DNA of 64,000 nt from Marinobacterium lutimaris. Lineage in GTDB: Bacteria > Pseudomonadota > Gammaproteobacteria > Pseudomonadales > Balneatricaceae. The DNA lies in assembly GCF_900108065.1 (NCBI RefSeq), contig NZ_FNVQ01000001.1:248001-312000 (forward strand). The letters run 5' to 3'. Every line of letters starts with the position of its first letter. The first letter of the stretch is position 1. The position numbers and the translations under genes were made by a program. Positions 9,429-17,613 of this stretch are shown piece after piece. The notes under the pieces were generated by a model that was not told the origin of the DNA, ran no database searches, and saw only the letters and a program-made list of their open reading frames with translations.

Positions 9429-10148
9429 ATGGCCAGATATCAACCCGAGCTGGAGGGAACCAGCCTCAAGACCCTTACCGAGCTGCGGCCTCGTATCGGT
9501 GAGCGAGTGCGGTTGGAGATGCGCTCGCCGCGTGGGCGCTATCTGGTGCAGTTGATAGGCTTTCGCGAAAACGGCTCGGTGATTGTTTCGGCGCCACGGG
9601 GCTCGGGTACACCTCTGCTGGTGAGCGAGGGCGCGATGCTGACCGTGCGCCTGATGACTGGCAACTGGGTCTGCGCTTTCGACACCCGTCTGATTCGCAT
9701 CCAGAACCAGCCCTATCCTCAGTGGCATCTGGCCTGGCCGCAGCAGGTTGATGCCCAGCGTGTGCGCCATCATACCCGGGTGCCGGTGAATCTTCGGGTG
9801 TCCGTCGACAGGGATGATGTCGACGCGCTGAACACCGACTTCCCCGTCGCGGCCTGCTGCACCGATATCCATGTTGCTGGCGCCTGTCTTGAAGCGAACC
9901 GAATCCTGGGCTGTAGCGGCGATAAGATTTTTGTGACGGCGCGACTGTCGGTGAGCGGCATAGATCACGTGTTGCTGGCGCCGGCGATCATCCGCAGCGT
10001 CTATGAAGCCGAGGGCGGGCCGTTCAATGTTATCAGCCACGGTGTCGAGTTCGTCGATCTGGAGGAGGAGACTCATCTGATCCTGGCGAGCTTTGTTTAC
10101 CAGCAGTTCCTGGTGGAAACCGGCTACCTGGCTCAGGAGGAGAGTTAA
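9429..10148 (+). CDS. YcgR-like flagellar brake protein with PilZ domain
   Basis: The 239-residue product has an N-terminal YcgR-like beta domain (about 10-105) and a C-terminal PilZ domain (about 108-225). YcgR proteins bind cyclic di-GMP and slow the flagellar motor. The arginine motif is intact in QRVRHHTR (Arg113 and Arg117), but the second motif reads DIHVAG (146-151) where the consensus is D/N-x-S-x-x-G, so serine is replaced by His148. Ligand binding may be altered. Its stop overlaps the start of the NAD-kinase-like gene (TAATG), which suggests coupled translation. Confidence 0.85.
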   Translation: MARYQPELEGTSLKTLTELRPRIGERVRLEMRSPRGRYLVQLIGFRENGSVIVSAPRGSGTPLLVSEGAMLTVRLMTGNWVCAFDTRLIRIQNQPYPQWHLAWPQQVDAQRVRHHTRVPVNLRVSVDRDDVDALNTDFPVAACCTDIHVAGACLEANRILGCSGDKIFVTARLSVSGIDHVLLAPAIIRSVYEAEGGPFNVISHGVEFVDLEEETHLILASFVYQQFLVETGYLAQEES

Positions 10149-11257
10149 TGACATTTACCCTTGGGCTGGTGGTGAACCCGCTGGCAGGGCTCGGCGGCAG
10201 CGTTGGTCTCAAAGGCAGTGACGGTGCCGAGACGGTGGCCAAGGCGCTGGCGCTGGGAGCAGAAGCCAAGGCCCCTGAGCGAGCGATGACCGCTTTGCAG
10301 GAGTTGGTCGGCCTCGATTTTCGCTTGATCACCTGGGCTGGCAGTATGGGGGAAGACTCCGCTCTTGCTGCCGGTTTTAGTCCCGAAGTCATGGGGGTGG
10401 CAGCTCAGCAGCCGTCGACGGCGGCGGATACCGAAGCGGCAGCCGTTACGCTGGCGGAGCAGGGTGCAGATCTGATTCTGTTTGCCGGCGGTGATGGCAC
10501 GGCGCGAAACATCTGTGCAGCTGTGGCCGAGCGTTGCCCTGTGCTGGGGATTCCCGCCGGCGTGAAGATCCACTCTGGTGTCTACGCGATTACGCCGAAG
10601 GCGGCGGGTGAGGTAGCCGCCATGCTGATTCGCGGCGAGCTTGTCACACTGTCCAGCGGCGAGGTACGCGATATCGATGAAGAGGCGTTCCGCGCCGGCA
10701 AGGTTCGGGCGCGTTATTACGGTGAGCTGCTGGTGCCCAGTGAGCATCGCTACCTGCAGCACGTGAAGAATGGTCAGCGTGAAGATGAGTCTCTGGTGCT
10801 GGATGATATTGCCGCCGACTTCGAAGAAAGCATGCAGCCCGGTGTGCGTTACATCATGGGCTCAGGCTCGACCGTGGCGGCGATCATGGAGCATTTGGGG
10901 CTGGATAACACGCTGCTGGGTGTGGATCTGATTCAGGATGGCGAACTGATCGCATCTGACTGTACAGCCAAGCAGTTGCTGGAGCTGACCGAAGGCGTGG
11001 AAACCCGGGTGGTAATCACGCCGATCGGCGGCCAGGGGCATCTGCTGGGGCGTGGCAATCAGCAGTTGAGCCCGGAGCTGATGCGGCGAGTGGGGCGCGA
11101 GGCGCTTTACGTGGTCGCCACCAAGACCAAGATCAAGGCGCTGGATGGGCGGCCTCTGCTCATCGATAGTGGCGATTCAGCCCTTAACGGGGAATTCTCA
11201 GGGCTAATTCCTGTCCATACTGGATATCGCGACGCGATTCTCTACCGTGTTGCGTAA
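10148..11257 (+). CDS. ATP-NAD kinase family protein (AcoX-like)
   Basis: The 369-residue product belongs to the NAD kinase/diacylglycerol kinase superfamily, with the NPLAGLGG loop at 10-17 and the nucleotide motif GGDGT at 114-118. Its long C-terminal part resembles the AcoX-like NAD-kinase group rather than the canonical enzyme, which is encoded separately at 24441. The substrate is uncertain: NAD is plausible, but other phosphate acceptors are possible. Translation starts at ATG behind AGGAGGAG and overlaps the PilZ gene by one base. Confidence 0.82.
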   Translation: MTFTLGLVVNPLAGLGGSVGLKGSDGAETVAKALALGAEAKAPERAMTALQELVGLDFRLITWAGSMGEDSALAAGFSPEVMGVAAQQPSTAADTEAAAVTLAEQGADLILFAGGDGTARNICAAVAERCPVLGIPAGVKIHSGVYAITPKAAGEVAAMLIRGELVTLSSGEVRDIDEEAFRAGKVRARYYGELLVPSEHRYLQHVKNGQREDESLVLDDIAADFEESMQPGVRYIMGSGSTVAAIMEHLGLDNTLLGVDLIQDGELIASDCTAKQLLELTEGVETRVVITPIGGQGHLLGRGNQQLSPELMRRVGREALYVVATKTKIKALDGRPLLIDSGDSALNGEFSGLIPVHTGYRDAILYRVA

Positions 11258-11379
11258 TTGAGAAGCGTTTGTTTCTAGAAATGGCACGACTTTAGTCTAT
11301 CTAAAATGTTAAAGTGTCGTTCTATTGATACGTTTTATGCGTGTTTGCGAATATACGAAGCTCAAGCGGGGAGAAATAG

Positions 11380-11751
11380 TTGTCTGTTGTCCTGAAGCAG
11401 AAGCGAGAGATCAAAGTCTATGTCCGGATGCATGACGGCAGTCGGCAGCTGGGTAATGTCTTTTTGGGCCCCGATGAGCGCCTGCAGGACATACTGAACG
11501 ACGATCGGATGTTTCTACCGTTGCAGGTGGACGACCAGAGCTCCCTGGTGATGCTATCCAAAAGGTATATTCAGCAGATCGAGGAAGTGCGCCCTGAGAC
11601 GGTTAAGCGTCGCAACGACGAGGTGTACAACCATGCCGGTCAGCGACGTCCGGAGCCAAAGCCTGAAGCGGTGAAGGAAGAGGTCAGAGCGCCAAGGGCA
11701 CTTAACCTGGAGCTGGATGACTTTAAGCCTGTGGTTCCCAAGAAAAGCTGA
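11380..11751 (+). CDS. Small conserved-type protein of unknown function
   Basis: The 123-residue soluble protein has an N-terminal beta-rich part (VYVRMHDGSRQLGNVFL) and a basic/Glu/Pro-rich tail (about 75-110) that is likely disordered. Translation starts at TTG behind GGGGAGA. The pattern of a short SM-like beta domain that sets a display such as MHDGS...GNVFLG...LQDILND is familiar in marine gammaproteobacterial proteins without known function, but I do not recognise the family. A strong terminator follows. Confidence 0.68.
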   Translation: MSVVLKQKREIKVYVRMHDGSRQLGNVFLGPDERLQDILNDDRMFLPLQVDDQSSLVMLSKRYIQQIEEVRPETVKRRNDEVYNHAGQRRPEPKPEAVKEEVRAPRALNLELDDFKPVVPKKS

Positions 11752-11771
11752 TCGAGACACTGGAATAAAAG

Positions 11772-11798
11772 AAGGCCCGGCGATTGCCGGGCCTTTTT
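11772..11798. terminator. Bidirectional rho-independent terminator
   Basis: AAGGCCCGGC (11772-11781) pairs perfectly with GCCGGGCCTT (11786-11795) around GATT, with five T residues on the plus strand and a T-rich run on the minus strand. It serves both the 11380 gene and the convergent htpX. Confidence 0.92.
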
Positions 11799-11829
11799 GT
11801 TGTTGCGTGCTGAGCGCGCAGCTTAAGTC

Positions 11830-12720
11830 TTAGCCGCGCTGCTTGAGTGCGGCGATGCGGTCATCCAGCGGGGGGTGGCTGGCGATCAGTGCCATGAAGC
11901 CCTGTTTCAGGTTGCCGTTAATACCAAAAGCGTTGAGCTGCTCCGGCAGTTCGTCCGGCGCGCCGTACTCCGCTTTCAGACGCTGCAGCGCGCCGATCAT
12001 GGCGCCGGTGCTGGCAAACTCTGCACCGGCCTCGTCGGCACGAAACTCACGACGACGGCTGAACCAGGCCACGATGACTGATGCCAGAATGCCGAAGATG
12101 ATCTCAAATACGAAGGTGGTGATGTAGAAGCCGATACCGACGCCGCCACCGTTGTCTTCACCGCGGCGCAGGAAGGAATCCACGGCGTAACCGACGATAC
12201 GGGCAAAGAACATGACAAAGGTGTTCACCACGCCCTGAATCAGGGTCAGGGTCACCATATCGCCGTTGGCCACGTGGCCGATCTCGTGGGCAAGTACTGC
12301 ACGTACCTCTTCCGGGCGGAAGCGCTGCAGCAGGCCGGAGCTGACCGCAACCAGGGCGTTGTTCTTGTTCCAGCCGGTGGCGAAGGCGTTCGCCTGCTGT
12401 GCCGGGAAAATACCAACTTCGGGCATGCCTACACCGGCTTTTTCTGCCAGCTCGGCCACGGTTTCAAGCAGCCAGCGTTCGTCAGCGTTGCGCGGCTCTT
12501 TGATCAGCTGGGTGCGTGTACCCATCTTCGCCATGGTTTTCGAGAGAAACAGGGATATGAATGATCCCGCGAAGCCGAATACGGCACAGAATACGAGCAG
12601 AGATCCATAGTCCAGGCCGCTGCCTGCCAGGTAGGAGTTCACTCCCAAAAGGTTGAGTGTGACGCTGGCAACCAGCAGGACCGCCATGTTGGTGGCCAGA
12701 AACAGTAAGATTCTCATCAT
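11830..12720 (-). CDS. htpX: Membrane protease HtpX
   Basis: HtpX is an M48-family zinc metalloprotease of the inner membrane that degrades misfolded membrane proteins together with FtsH. The 296-residue product begins [11 protein letters not shown] as in other HtpX proteins, with two N-terminal membrane helices, the zinc motif HEIGH (His145, Glu146, His149), two further hydrophobic segments, and the third ligand region [11 protein letters not shown]. In-frame sequence upstream of the ATG at 12720 is not HtpX-like and was excluded. It is divergent from the methyltransferase at 12860. Confidence 0.96.
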   Translation of the reverse strand: MMRILLFLATNMAVLLVASVTLNLLGVNSYLAGSGLDYGSLLVFCAVFGFAGSFISLFLSKTMAKMGTRTQLIKEPRNADERWLLETVAELAEKAGVGMPEVGIFPAQQANAFATGWNKNNALVAVSSGLLQRFRPEEVRAVLAHEIGHVANGDMVTLTLIQGVVNTFVMFFARIVGYAVDSFLRRGEDNGGGVGIGFYITTFVFEIIFGILASVIVAWFSRRREFRADEAGAEFASTGAMIGALQRLKAEYGAPDELPEQLNAFGINGNLKQGFMALIASHPPLDDRIAALKQRG

Positions 12721-12810
12721 GTTGTGTTGGGTTCCCATAAATGACTGTGTTTTGACACAGGAAATTGTCCTGACTCTTTGATAAGGGCGGTCGAGCAAAG
12801 TTTCAATATA

Positions 12811-12839
12811 GGGGTGGCATTTATATAATGCGCCCCTTT
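12811..12839 (+). promoter_or_regulatory. Sigma-70-type promoter for the methyltransferase gene
   Basis: TTTCAA (12811-12816) and TATAAT (12834-12839) are separated by 17 bp. The predicted start is near 12846, giving a leader of about 14 nt before the GTG at 12860. Confidence 0.6.
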
Positions 12840-12859
12840 TTTATCGCCGGAGAATCTGC

Positions 12860-13762
12860 GTGCAGCGTGCTGTTGAATCTGTCATCGAGCAACTGGAGCT
12901 TGCCAGCGGGCAGGTGCGTCGCCTGTTTCATGGGCGTGGCGGCGGTGCGCCCGGTCTTGAATGGCTGGTGGTGGATTATCTGCCGCCGGTGGCGGTGATC
13001 CGTGCCTATACCGATGAGCTGCCGGAGCCGGTTGATAGCCTGGTCGGGGCCCTGGTGGGAGCCGGTGTTGAAGCCGTTGTGCTGCAGTTGAGAGGGCGTG
13101 GCAGGTCCGCGCAAAGCGAGGTGCTCAGCGGCGAGGTTGCAGACAAGCTGGTGGTTGAAGAGGCCGGTCTCAAGTACCAGGTGAGGCCGCTGCAGAATCA
13201 GAATTCTGGCCTGTTTCTCGATATGCGTCCGGGGCGCGACTGGGTGCGCGAGCATGCACAGAACCGCAGGGTGCTGAATCTTTTCTCTTATACCTGTAGC
13301 TTCTCGGTGGCCGCCATGGCCGGAGGCGCCGAGTCGGTGCTCAATATCGATATGAGTTCAGGGGCGCTGGCGACCGGTAGGATCAATCATCAATTGAACT
13401 CTTTACCGACTAAAACAGTCGGATTTATGGCCGTTGATCTGCTACGCTCCTGGGGGCGCGTGCGCAGGCATGGGCCCTTTGATCTGGTGGTGATCGATCC
13501 ACCGAGTTTTCAGCCTGGCAGCTTTGTTGCTGAGCGGGATTATCGCAAAGTGCTGCGCCGCCTGGATGAGTTTGTGGCGGGCGGAGGCCAGGTACTGGCC
13601 TGTCACAACGATCCGGCGCACAGCGAACAGTTTCTTCGCGAGTTGATGGAGCAGGAAGCCCCAGGCTTCAGTTTCCGTCAACGCCTGGCCCAGGCGGAGG
13701 ATTTTCCGGAGATGGATGCGGAAAACGGGCTGAAGGTGTTGCTTTACCAAAAGGATATGTAA
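12860..13762 (+). CDS. Class I SAM-dependent methyltransferase, RlmI/RlmK-like
   Basis: The 300-residue product looks like the catalytic half of the RlmI/RlmK group of RNA cytosine or guanine methyltransferases. Motif I is VLNLFSYTCSFSVAAMAGGA, followed by NIDMSSGAL, and the catalytic loop is VVIDPPSF. The N-terminal part (about 1-115) is a short beta domain without a clear PUA signature. The substrate is not known, with rRNA the most likely guess. It starts at GTG behind CGGAGAA and ends immediately before the exonuclease-like gene. Confidence 0.82.
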   Translation: MQRAVESVIEQLELASGQVRRLFHGRGGGAPGLEWLVVDYLPPVAVIRAYTDELPEPVDSLVGALVGAGVEAVVLQLRGRGRSAQSEVLSGEVADKLVVEEAGLKYQVRPLQNQNSGLFLDMRPGRDWVREHAQNRRVLNLFSYTCSFSVAAMAGGAESVLNIDMSSGALATGRINHQLNSLPTKTVGFMAVDLLRSWGRVRRHGPFDLVVIDPPSFQPGSFVAERDYRKVLRRLDEFVAGGGQVLACHNDPAHSEQFLRELMEQEAPGFSFRQRLAQAEDFPEMDAENGLKVLLYQKDM

Positions 13763-14239
13763 GTGGAATTGATCTGTATTGATATTGAGGCAAGCGGCCT
13801 TGGTCCGGATTCTTACCCGATCGAGGTGGCCTGGAAATGCGACATCAGCGGTAACAAGGATGAATTTTTAATCGATCCGGCATCGGTAGAAGGCTGGGAT
13901 TACTGGGATGAGTTTGCTGAGGAGTTGCACGGAATAGGGCATCACCAGCTCGGCAGTGAAGGGATTTCGGCAGCGCAGGCTTGCGAACGCCTGAATGCGG
14001 AGTTGGCAGGAAAGACCCTGACCTGCGACGCCTATGACTTCGACCTGTTCTGGCTGACGCGTCTGTTTGAGTCGCAGCAGCAGCCGATGCTGTTCAGTAT
14101 TCAGGGAATTGAGCGTTTGCTGACTCCTCAGCAGTGCGAGGCGTATCGTCTGAATACGAGGTTTCGTCGCCATCGGGCATTAAGAGATGTGGAAGATGAG
14201 CTTGGCGCGATTCGCCAGCTACTAAAAGAGGTCGCCTGA
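13763..14239 (+). CDS. DEDDh exonuclease-like protein
   Basis: The 158-residue product has the DEDDh exonuclease motifs: DIEASGLG with Asp7 and Glu9, an Exo II-like CDAYDFD around 88-94, and HRALRD with His137 and Asp142. It is small, comparable with RNase T-like or 3'-5' exonuclease single-domain proteins, and its substrate is unknown. It starts with GTG directly after the methyltransferase stop, so coupled translation is likely and an RNA-related role is plausible. Confidence 0.78.
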   Translation: MELICIDIEASGLGPDSYPIEVAWKCDISGNKDEFLIDPASVEGWDYWDEFAEELHGIGHHQLGSEGISAAQACERLNAELAGKTLTCDAYDFDLFWLTRLFESQQQPMLFSIQGIERLLTPQQCEAYRLNTRFRRHRALRDVEDELGAIRQLLKEVA

Positions 14240-14258
14240 AGGCGGCCTCTTTGGTTTT
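14225..14258. terminator. Bidirectional terminator between convergent genes
   Basis: AAAGAGGTCGCC (14225-14236) pairs with GGCGGCCTCTTT (14241-14252) with one G-T pair and a TGAA loop, followed by TTGGTTTT. It overlaps the end of the exonuclease gene and also lies just past the stop of the convergent gene. Confidence 0.85.
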
Positions 14259-14284
14259 CAGGCCTGAAAGGTTTCCAGATCAGG

Positions 14285-14650
14285 TCAGAGGTTGGCGACC
14301 TGGCTTTCAATGACGCCGCGGATCTCTTCATAGGGTTCCACGTTTTCCGGGAAGAAGAAGAGTTTGTAGTACTGACGCTCCACCACCTGATCCTGGCCTT
14401 TTGCCCGGTCGTTGTGAGAAGCGTAGAGGTAGGTCATCTGCACGTGTACGACGCGGGTGTTGACCGGCAGTTCGAACTCGTGACCTTCCAGGTCGTACCG
14501 GACCTTGCGCTCCTTGATGGTGTAAAAGGAGGCCTCGGCGATATGGTCCGCATTCAGCAGAAAGTTTGAGGTGACTGGCACGAGACGGCGCTTTTCCAGG
14601 CCGTTGTGCTCCATATATATGCCCAGGTTCTTCTTGATCTTTATAAACAT
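14285..14650 (-). CDS. Small protein of unknown function
   Basis: The 121-residue soluble protein has a basic N-terminus and a beta-rich core (FYTIKERKVRYDL, TRVVHVQMTYLYASH, QYYKLFFFPENVEP). No signal peptide or membrane helix is seen. The ATG has AGGAG six bases upstream. The family is not recognised. It is an isolated gene between a bidirectional terminator and the convergent-side end of alaA. Confidence 0.7.
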   Translation of the reverse strand: MFIKIKKNLGIYMEHNGLEKRRLVPVTSNFLLNADHIAEASFYTIKERKVRYDLEGHEFELPVNTRVVHVQMTYLYASHNDRAKGQDQVVERQYYKLFFFPENVEPYEEIRGVIESQVANL

Positions 14651-14811
14651 CCCATGCTCCTGTCGTGCCTGTAAATGCCGTATATGAACTTTCTAATATT
14701 TAGCATATGTCAGAACAATGACACGGAAGTTTCAGTCTGGCCACTGAAACTTCCATGGAATGGGATGCTCGGGCTGGCTGCCCGGGTTTGCTGTTCAGCT
14801 TACTGTTCGGC

Positions 14812-16026
14812 TTACTGTTCGTAGGTGCGCAGGAAGTTACCGATACGCTCGATGGAGTCGGTGAGCAGGTCTTTGCCGGGCAGGAACACCAGTCTGAAGT
14901 GCTGGGTGTCGGGCATATTGAAGCCGCTGCCCTGCACGATCAGCACCTTCTGCTGCATCAGCAGATCCAGCGCGAACTTCTCGTCGTTGTGGATAGGGTA
15001 GCGCTGCGGGTCCAGTTTCGGGAACAGGTACATCGCGCCCTTGGGCTTAACACAGGATACGCCGGGGATGGCGTTAAGCATTTCCCAGGCGAGATCGCGC
15101 TGATCGCGCAGGCGGCCGCCCGGTACCAGCAGCTCGTTGATGCTCTGGTAACCGCCGAGGGCGGTCTGGATGGCGTGCTGCGCCGGAACGTTGGCGCAAA
15201 GGCGCATGTTGGCCAGCATGTCCAAACCCTCGATATAGTCGCGGGCGGTGTGTTTGGGGCCGCTGACGATCAGCCAGCCGGAGCGGAAGCCCGCTGCGCG
15301 ATAGGTCTTCGACAGGCCGTTGAAGGTCAGGCAGAGCACATCATCCGCCATCGAAGCGAGCGAGGTGTGCTCGGCTTCATCGTAAAGAATCTTGTCGTAG
15401 ATCTCGTCGGCGAACAGGATCAGCTTGTGCTCACGGGCCAGCTCGATGATCTGTTCCAGCAGCTCCGGCGGATAAAGCGCGCCGGTCGGGTTGTTCGGGT
15501 TGATAACGACGATGCCGCGGGTACGGTCGGTGATCTTGCTGCGCATATCCTCGATATCGGGATACCAGTCCGCCTGCTCGTCGCAGTGATAGTGCACGGC
15601 GTTGCCGCCTGCCAGGCTCACGGCGGCCGTCCAGAGCGGGTAATCCGGCGCCGGGATCAGTACTTCGTCATTGTCGTTAAGCAGCCCCTGCATCGACATG
15701 ACGATCAACTCGGATACGCCGTTGCCGATATAGATGTCATCGATAGAGACGTTGGCGATACTCTTGCGCTGGCACTCCTGCATTACCGCCTTGCGGGCAG
15801 AGAAGAGGCCCTTGGAGTCGCAGTAGCCCTGGGCGCTGGGCAGGTTGAGAATCACATCCTGGACGATCTCTTCCGGCGCGTCGAAGCCCCAGGGCGCGGG
15901 GTTGCCGATGTTCAGCTTTAAAATCCGGTGACCTTCATCTTCCAGGCGCTTGGCTTCCTGCAGTACCGGACCACGAATGTCGTAGCAGACATTGATGAGC
16001 TTGTTCGATTTTCGGATTGCTGGCAT
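14812..16026 (-). CDS. alaA: Alanine/glutamate-pyruvate aminotransferase
   Basis: AlaA makes alanine from pyruvate and glutamate with pyridoxal phosphate. The 404-residue product is closely similar to E. coli AlaA across its length: SNKLINVCYDIRGP at the start, LKLNIGNPAPWGFDAP, IYIGNGVSEL, PDYPLWTAAVSL, the Asp/Tyr cofactor region FADEIYDKILYD, and the Schiff-base Lys240 in LSKTYR. The ATG at 16026 is chosen over an upstream in-frame ATG because the additional residues are not aminotransferase-like. Two short palindromes lie upstream of the divergent tag gene. Confidence 0.95.
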   Translation of the reverse strand: MPAIRKSNKLINVCYDIRGPVLQEAKRLEDEGHRILKLNIGNPAPWGFDAPEEIVQDVILNLPSAQGYCDSKGLFSARKAVMQECQRKSIANVSIDDIYIGNGVSELIVMSMQGLLNDNDEVLIPAPDYPLWTAAVSLAGGNAVHYHCDEQADWYPDIEDMRSKITDRTRGIVVINPNNPTGALYPPELLEQIIELAREHKLILFADEIYDKILYDEAEHTSLASMADDVLCLTFNGLSKTYRAAGFRSGWLIVSGPKHTARDYIEGLDMLANMRLCANVPAQHAIQTALGGYQSINELLVPGGRLRDQRDLAWEMLNAIPGVSCVKPKGAMYLFPKLDPQRYPIHNDEKFALDLLMQQKVLIVQGSGFNMPDTQHFRLVFLPGKDLLTDSIERIGNFLRTYEQ

Positions 16027-16172
16027 CGTTTGTATCGATCCTGAAACGGGCGGTTTGGGCGGCACGGCGCCGCTGTGTTTCGTCCCCCGAAGTGGGGCTG
16101 AGAAAAGGCGCTAATAATACGCCCTGGCGTGAGGCTTCACAATTGAGTCTGGGCCAGCTGAGCGGGCGCAAT

Positions 16173-16212
16173 CGATTAATCGGGCGCATCTTCTCGGCTC
16201 GATTAATCGAGC
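16173..16212. promoter_or_regulatory. Paired CGATTAATCG palindromes in the alaA-tag intergenic region
   Basis: CGATTAATCG occurs at 16173-16182 and inside the perfect 16-bp palindrome GCTCGATTAATCGAGC at 16197-16212. The centres are 27 bp apart, close to 2.5 helical turns. The pair lies 24 bp upstream of the tag ATG and about 150 bp from alaA. A dimeric repressor or activator site is likely, but no regulator gene is adjacent. Confidence 0.45.
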
Positions 16213-16236
16213 TTAGATTGGAAATAAGGGAATTTA

Positions 16237-16914
16237 ATGAAAGGTTTTTCTGAACTCTGTATCCAGGCACAGAATCTTCATCCGGAGATGTCGCTTGAGG
16301 CGATGTTCGGCCCGGGCCCGCGCTCGGAGCAGGCATTGATCGATACGCCTGATGATCGGCTTTTTTCCGATATGACGCGCAGAATCTTTCGCGCAGGTCT
16401 CAAACATTCGCTGGTAGACAGTAAATGGCCAGCGTTCGAGACCGCCTTTTTCGGCTTCGATCCCTACAAAGTGAGTCTGCTCAGTGATGAGCAGATCGAA
16501 AAGATGATGCAGAACGAGACGTTGATCCGTCACCTGGGCAAACTCAAGGCGACCAGGGCCAATGCGCTGCTGGTGTCGGAAATCTCGGAACAGAAGGGCG
16601 GTTTCGGCCGCTTTCTCGCTGACTGGCCTGTTACCGACATCGTCGCACTATGGACGTTGCTGAAGAAGGAAGGCACCCAGTTGGGCGGCAACTCCGGTGC
16701 CTCTTTCCTGCGTATGGTGGGCAAGGATACCTTTATGCTGACCGATGATGTGGTGACAGCGTTAAAGGCGCAGGGCGTGATCGACAAGAAGCCCACGGCA
16801 CAGCGGGACTTGAAGCTAGTGCAGGAGGCGTTTAACAGCTGGCATGCGGAATCGGGTAAGCCGATGTGCCAGATCAGCCGGCTGCTGGCACATTCAATCG
16901 GTCGTCATGACTAA
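16237..16914 (+). CDS. tag: DNA-3-methyladenine glycosylase I-like protein
   Basis: The 225-residue product has the Tag-type core: WPAFETAFFGFDPYKVSLLSDEQIE, MMQNETLIRHLGKLKATRANA, and FLRMVGKDTFMLTDDVVTALKAQGVI. Tag excises 3-methyladenine from alkylated DNA. It is longer than E. coli Tag (187) and belongs to the longer subgroup. The N-terminal zinc-site residues of E. coli Tag are not evident. It has AAGGGA before the ATG and two palindromes upstream. The end is 14 bp from the convergent syd gene. Confidence 0.8.
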   Translation: MKGFSELCIQAQNLHPEMSLEAMFGPGPRSEQALIDTPDDRLFSDMTRRIFRAGLKHSLVDSKWPAFETAFFGFDPYKVSLLSDEQIEKMMQNETLIRHLGKLKATRANALLVSEISEQKGGFGRFLADWPVTDIVALWTLLKKEGTQLGGNSGASFLRMVGKDTFMLTDDVVTALKAQGVIDKKPTAQRDLKLVQEAFNSWHAESGKPMCQISRLLAHSIGRHD

Positions 16915-16928
16915 GCGTTGATCCACGC

Positions 16929-17486
16929 TTACTCAACGATCGGCGTCAGTTGCTCCAGAAACGCCTGCAGGCTGCTGGCGAGCTGGCGCAGCGGTTTCTT
17001 GCCCGGTCGTTCCAGCCAGATGCTGCCATCCTCGTTGTTGAGCGTCATGAATTCGTCGCCATCGGTACAGGCGAAAAACAGTGACAGCGGCTGGCGCTGT
17101 TTCTGTTTCGCCATAATGTGGCCAAGCAGGTTGGCGCGCAGACGCTCCATATCCTCCTCATTCCAGCAGAACAGCAGGGTCAGCTCGCCTTCGGGATGGC
17201 TGGCCTGCAGATGGTCTGACCAGCAACGGGTATACCAGGTGACGATATCCGGGTGGATCTCAAGTTCCAGGGCCTCGCTCAGGCGGGTAAACATATCGCT
17301 GGTCGGGTCTTGGAGAACCGGTTTCCAGCGCACCGAACTGCCTTCGACAGGATCTTCGGTGAGAATACAGGGGGAAGGCCATTCCGGGTCGTAGGTGCAG
17401 CTCGGTTCCTGGCCGTATTTGTCCAGCTGGGCGGTAAGCGTTGCGTCGAAGAAGCGGTCCAGGGTATCTGTCAGGGATAAGGCCAT
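16929..17486 (-). CDS. syd: SecY-interacting protein Syd
   Basis: Syd is a small peripheral membrane protein that interacts with SecY and may proofread the translocon. The 185-residue product matches E. coli Syd in length (181) and motif order: EWPSPCILT, a VRWKPV strand, ALELEIHPDIVTWYTRCWSDHL, LLFCWNEEDMERLRANLLGHIM, and an LASSLQAFLEQLTP tail. A longer frame reaches back to 17816 but the added residues are low-complexity and overlap the end of the next gene, so the ATG at 17486 is used. Confidence 0.9.
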   Translation of the reverse strand: MALSLTDTLDRFFDATLTAQLDKYGQEPSCTYDPEWPSPCILTEDPVEGSSVRWKPVLQDPTSDMFTRLSEALELEIHPDIVTWYTRCWSDHLQASHPEGELTLLFCWNEEDMERLRANLLGHIMAKQKQRQPLSLFFACTDGDEFMTLNNEDGSIWLERPGKKPLRQLASSLQAFLEQLTPIVE

Positions 17487-17613
17487 CTTTGCTCTACATC
17501 TTCTCAGGTGAAACAGTGGCCACCATACCAGTTTCGCCCGCTTCAGACAGGTGCTTTCAATTTTTTGATGGGGAAGCGCCCCGCCCCGAAGGGCAGGACG
17601 TGAGGCGCTGTGT

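Noticed and set aside
11282-11297. TGGCACG upstream of the 11380 gene as a sigma-54 promoter.
   Set aside because: The -24 element is perfect, but the -12 position reads TAGT instead of TTGC, and there is no activator gene nearby.
12820-12847. A palindrome centred on the -10 element of the methyltransferase promoter.
   Set aside because: The arms are imperfect and of unequal length, so they do not support an operator beyond the promoter itself.
14755-15921. A 388-residue plus-strand open frame opposite alaA.
   Set aside because: Composition follows the reverse of alaA codons and no ribosome site or family signature is present.
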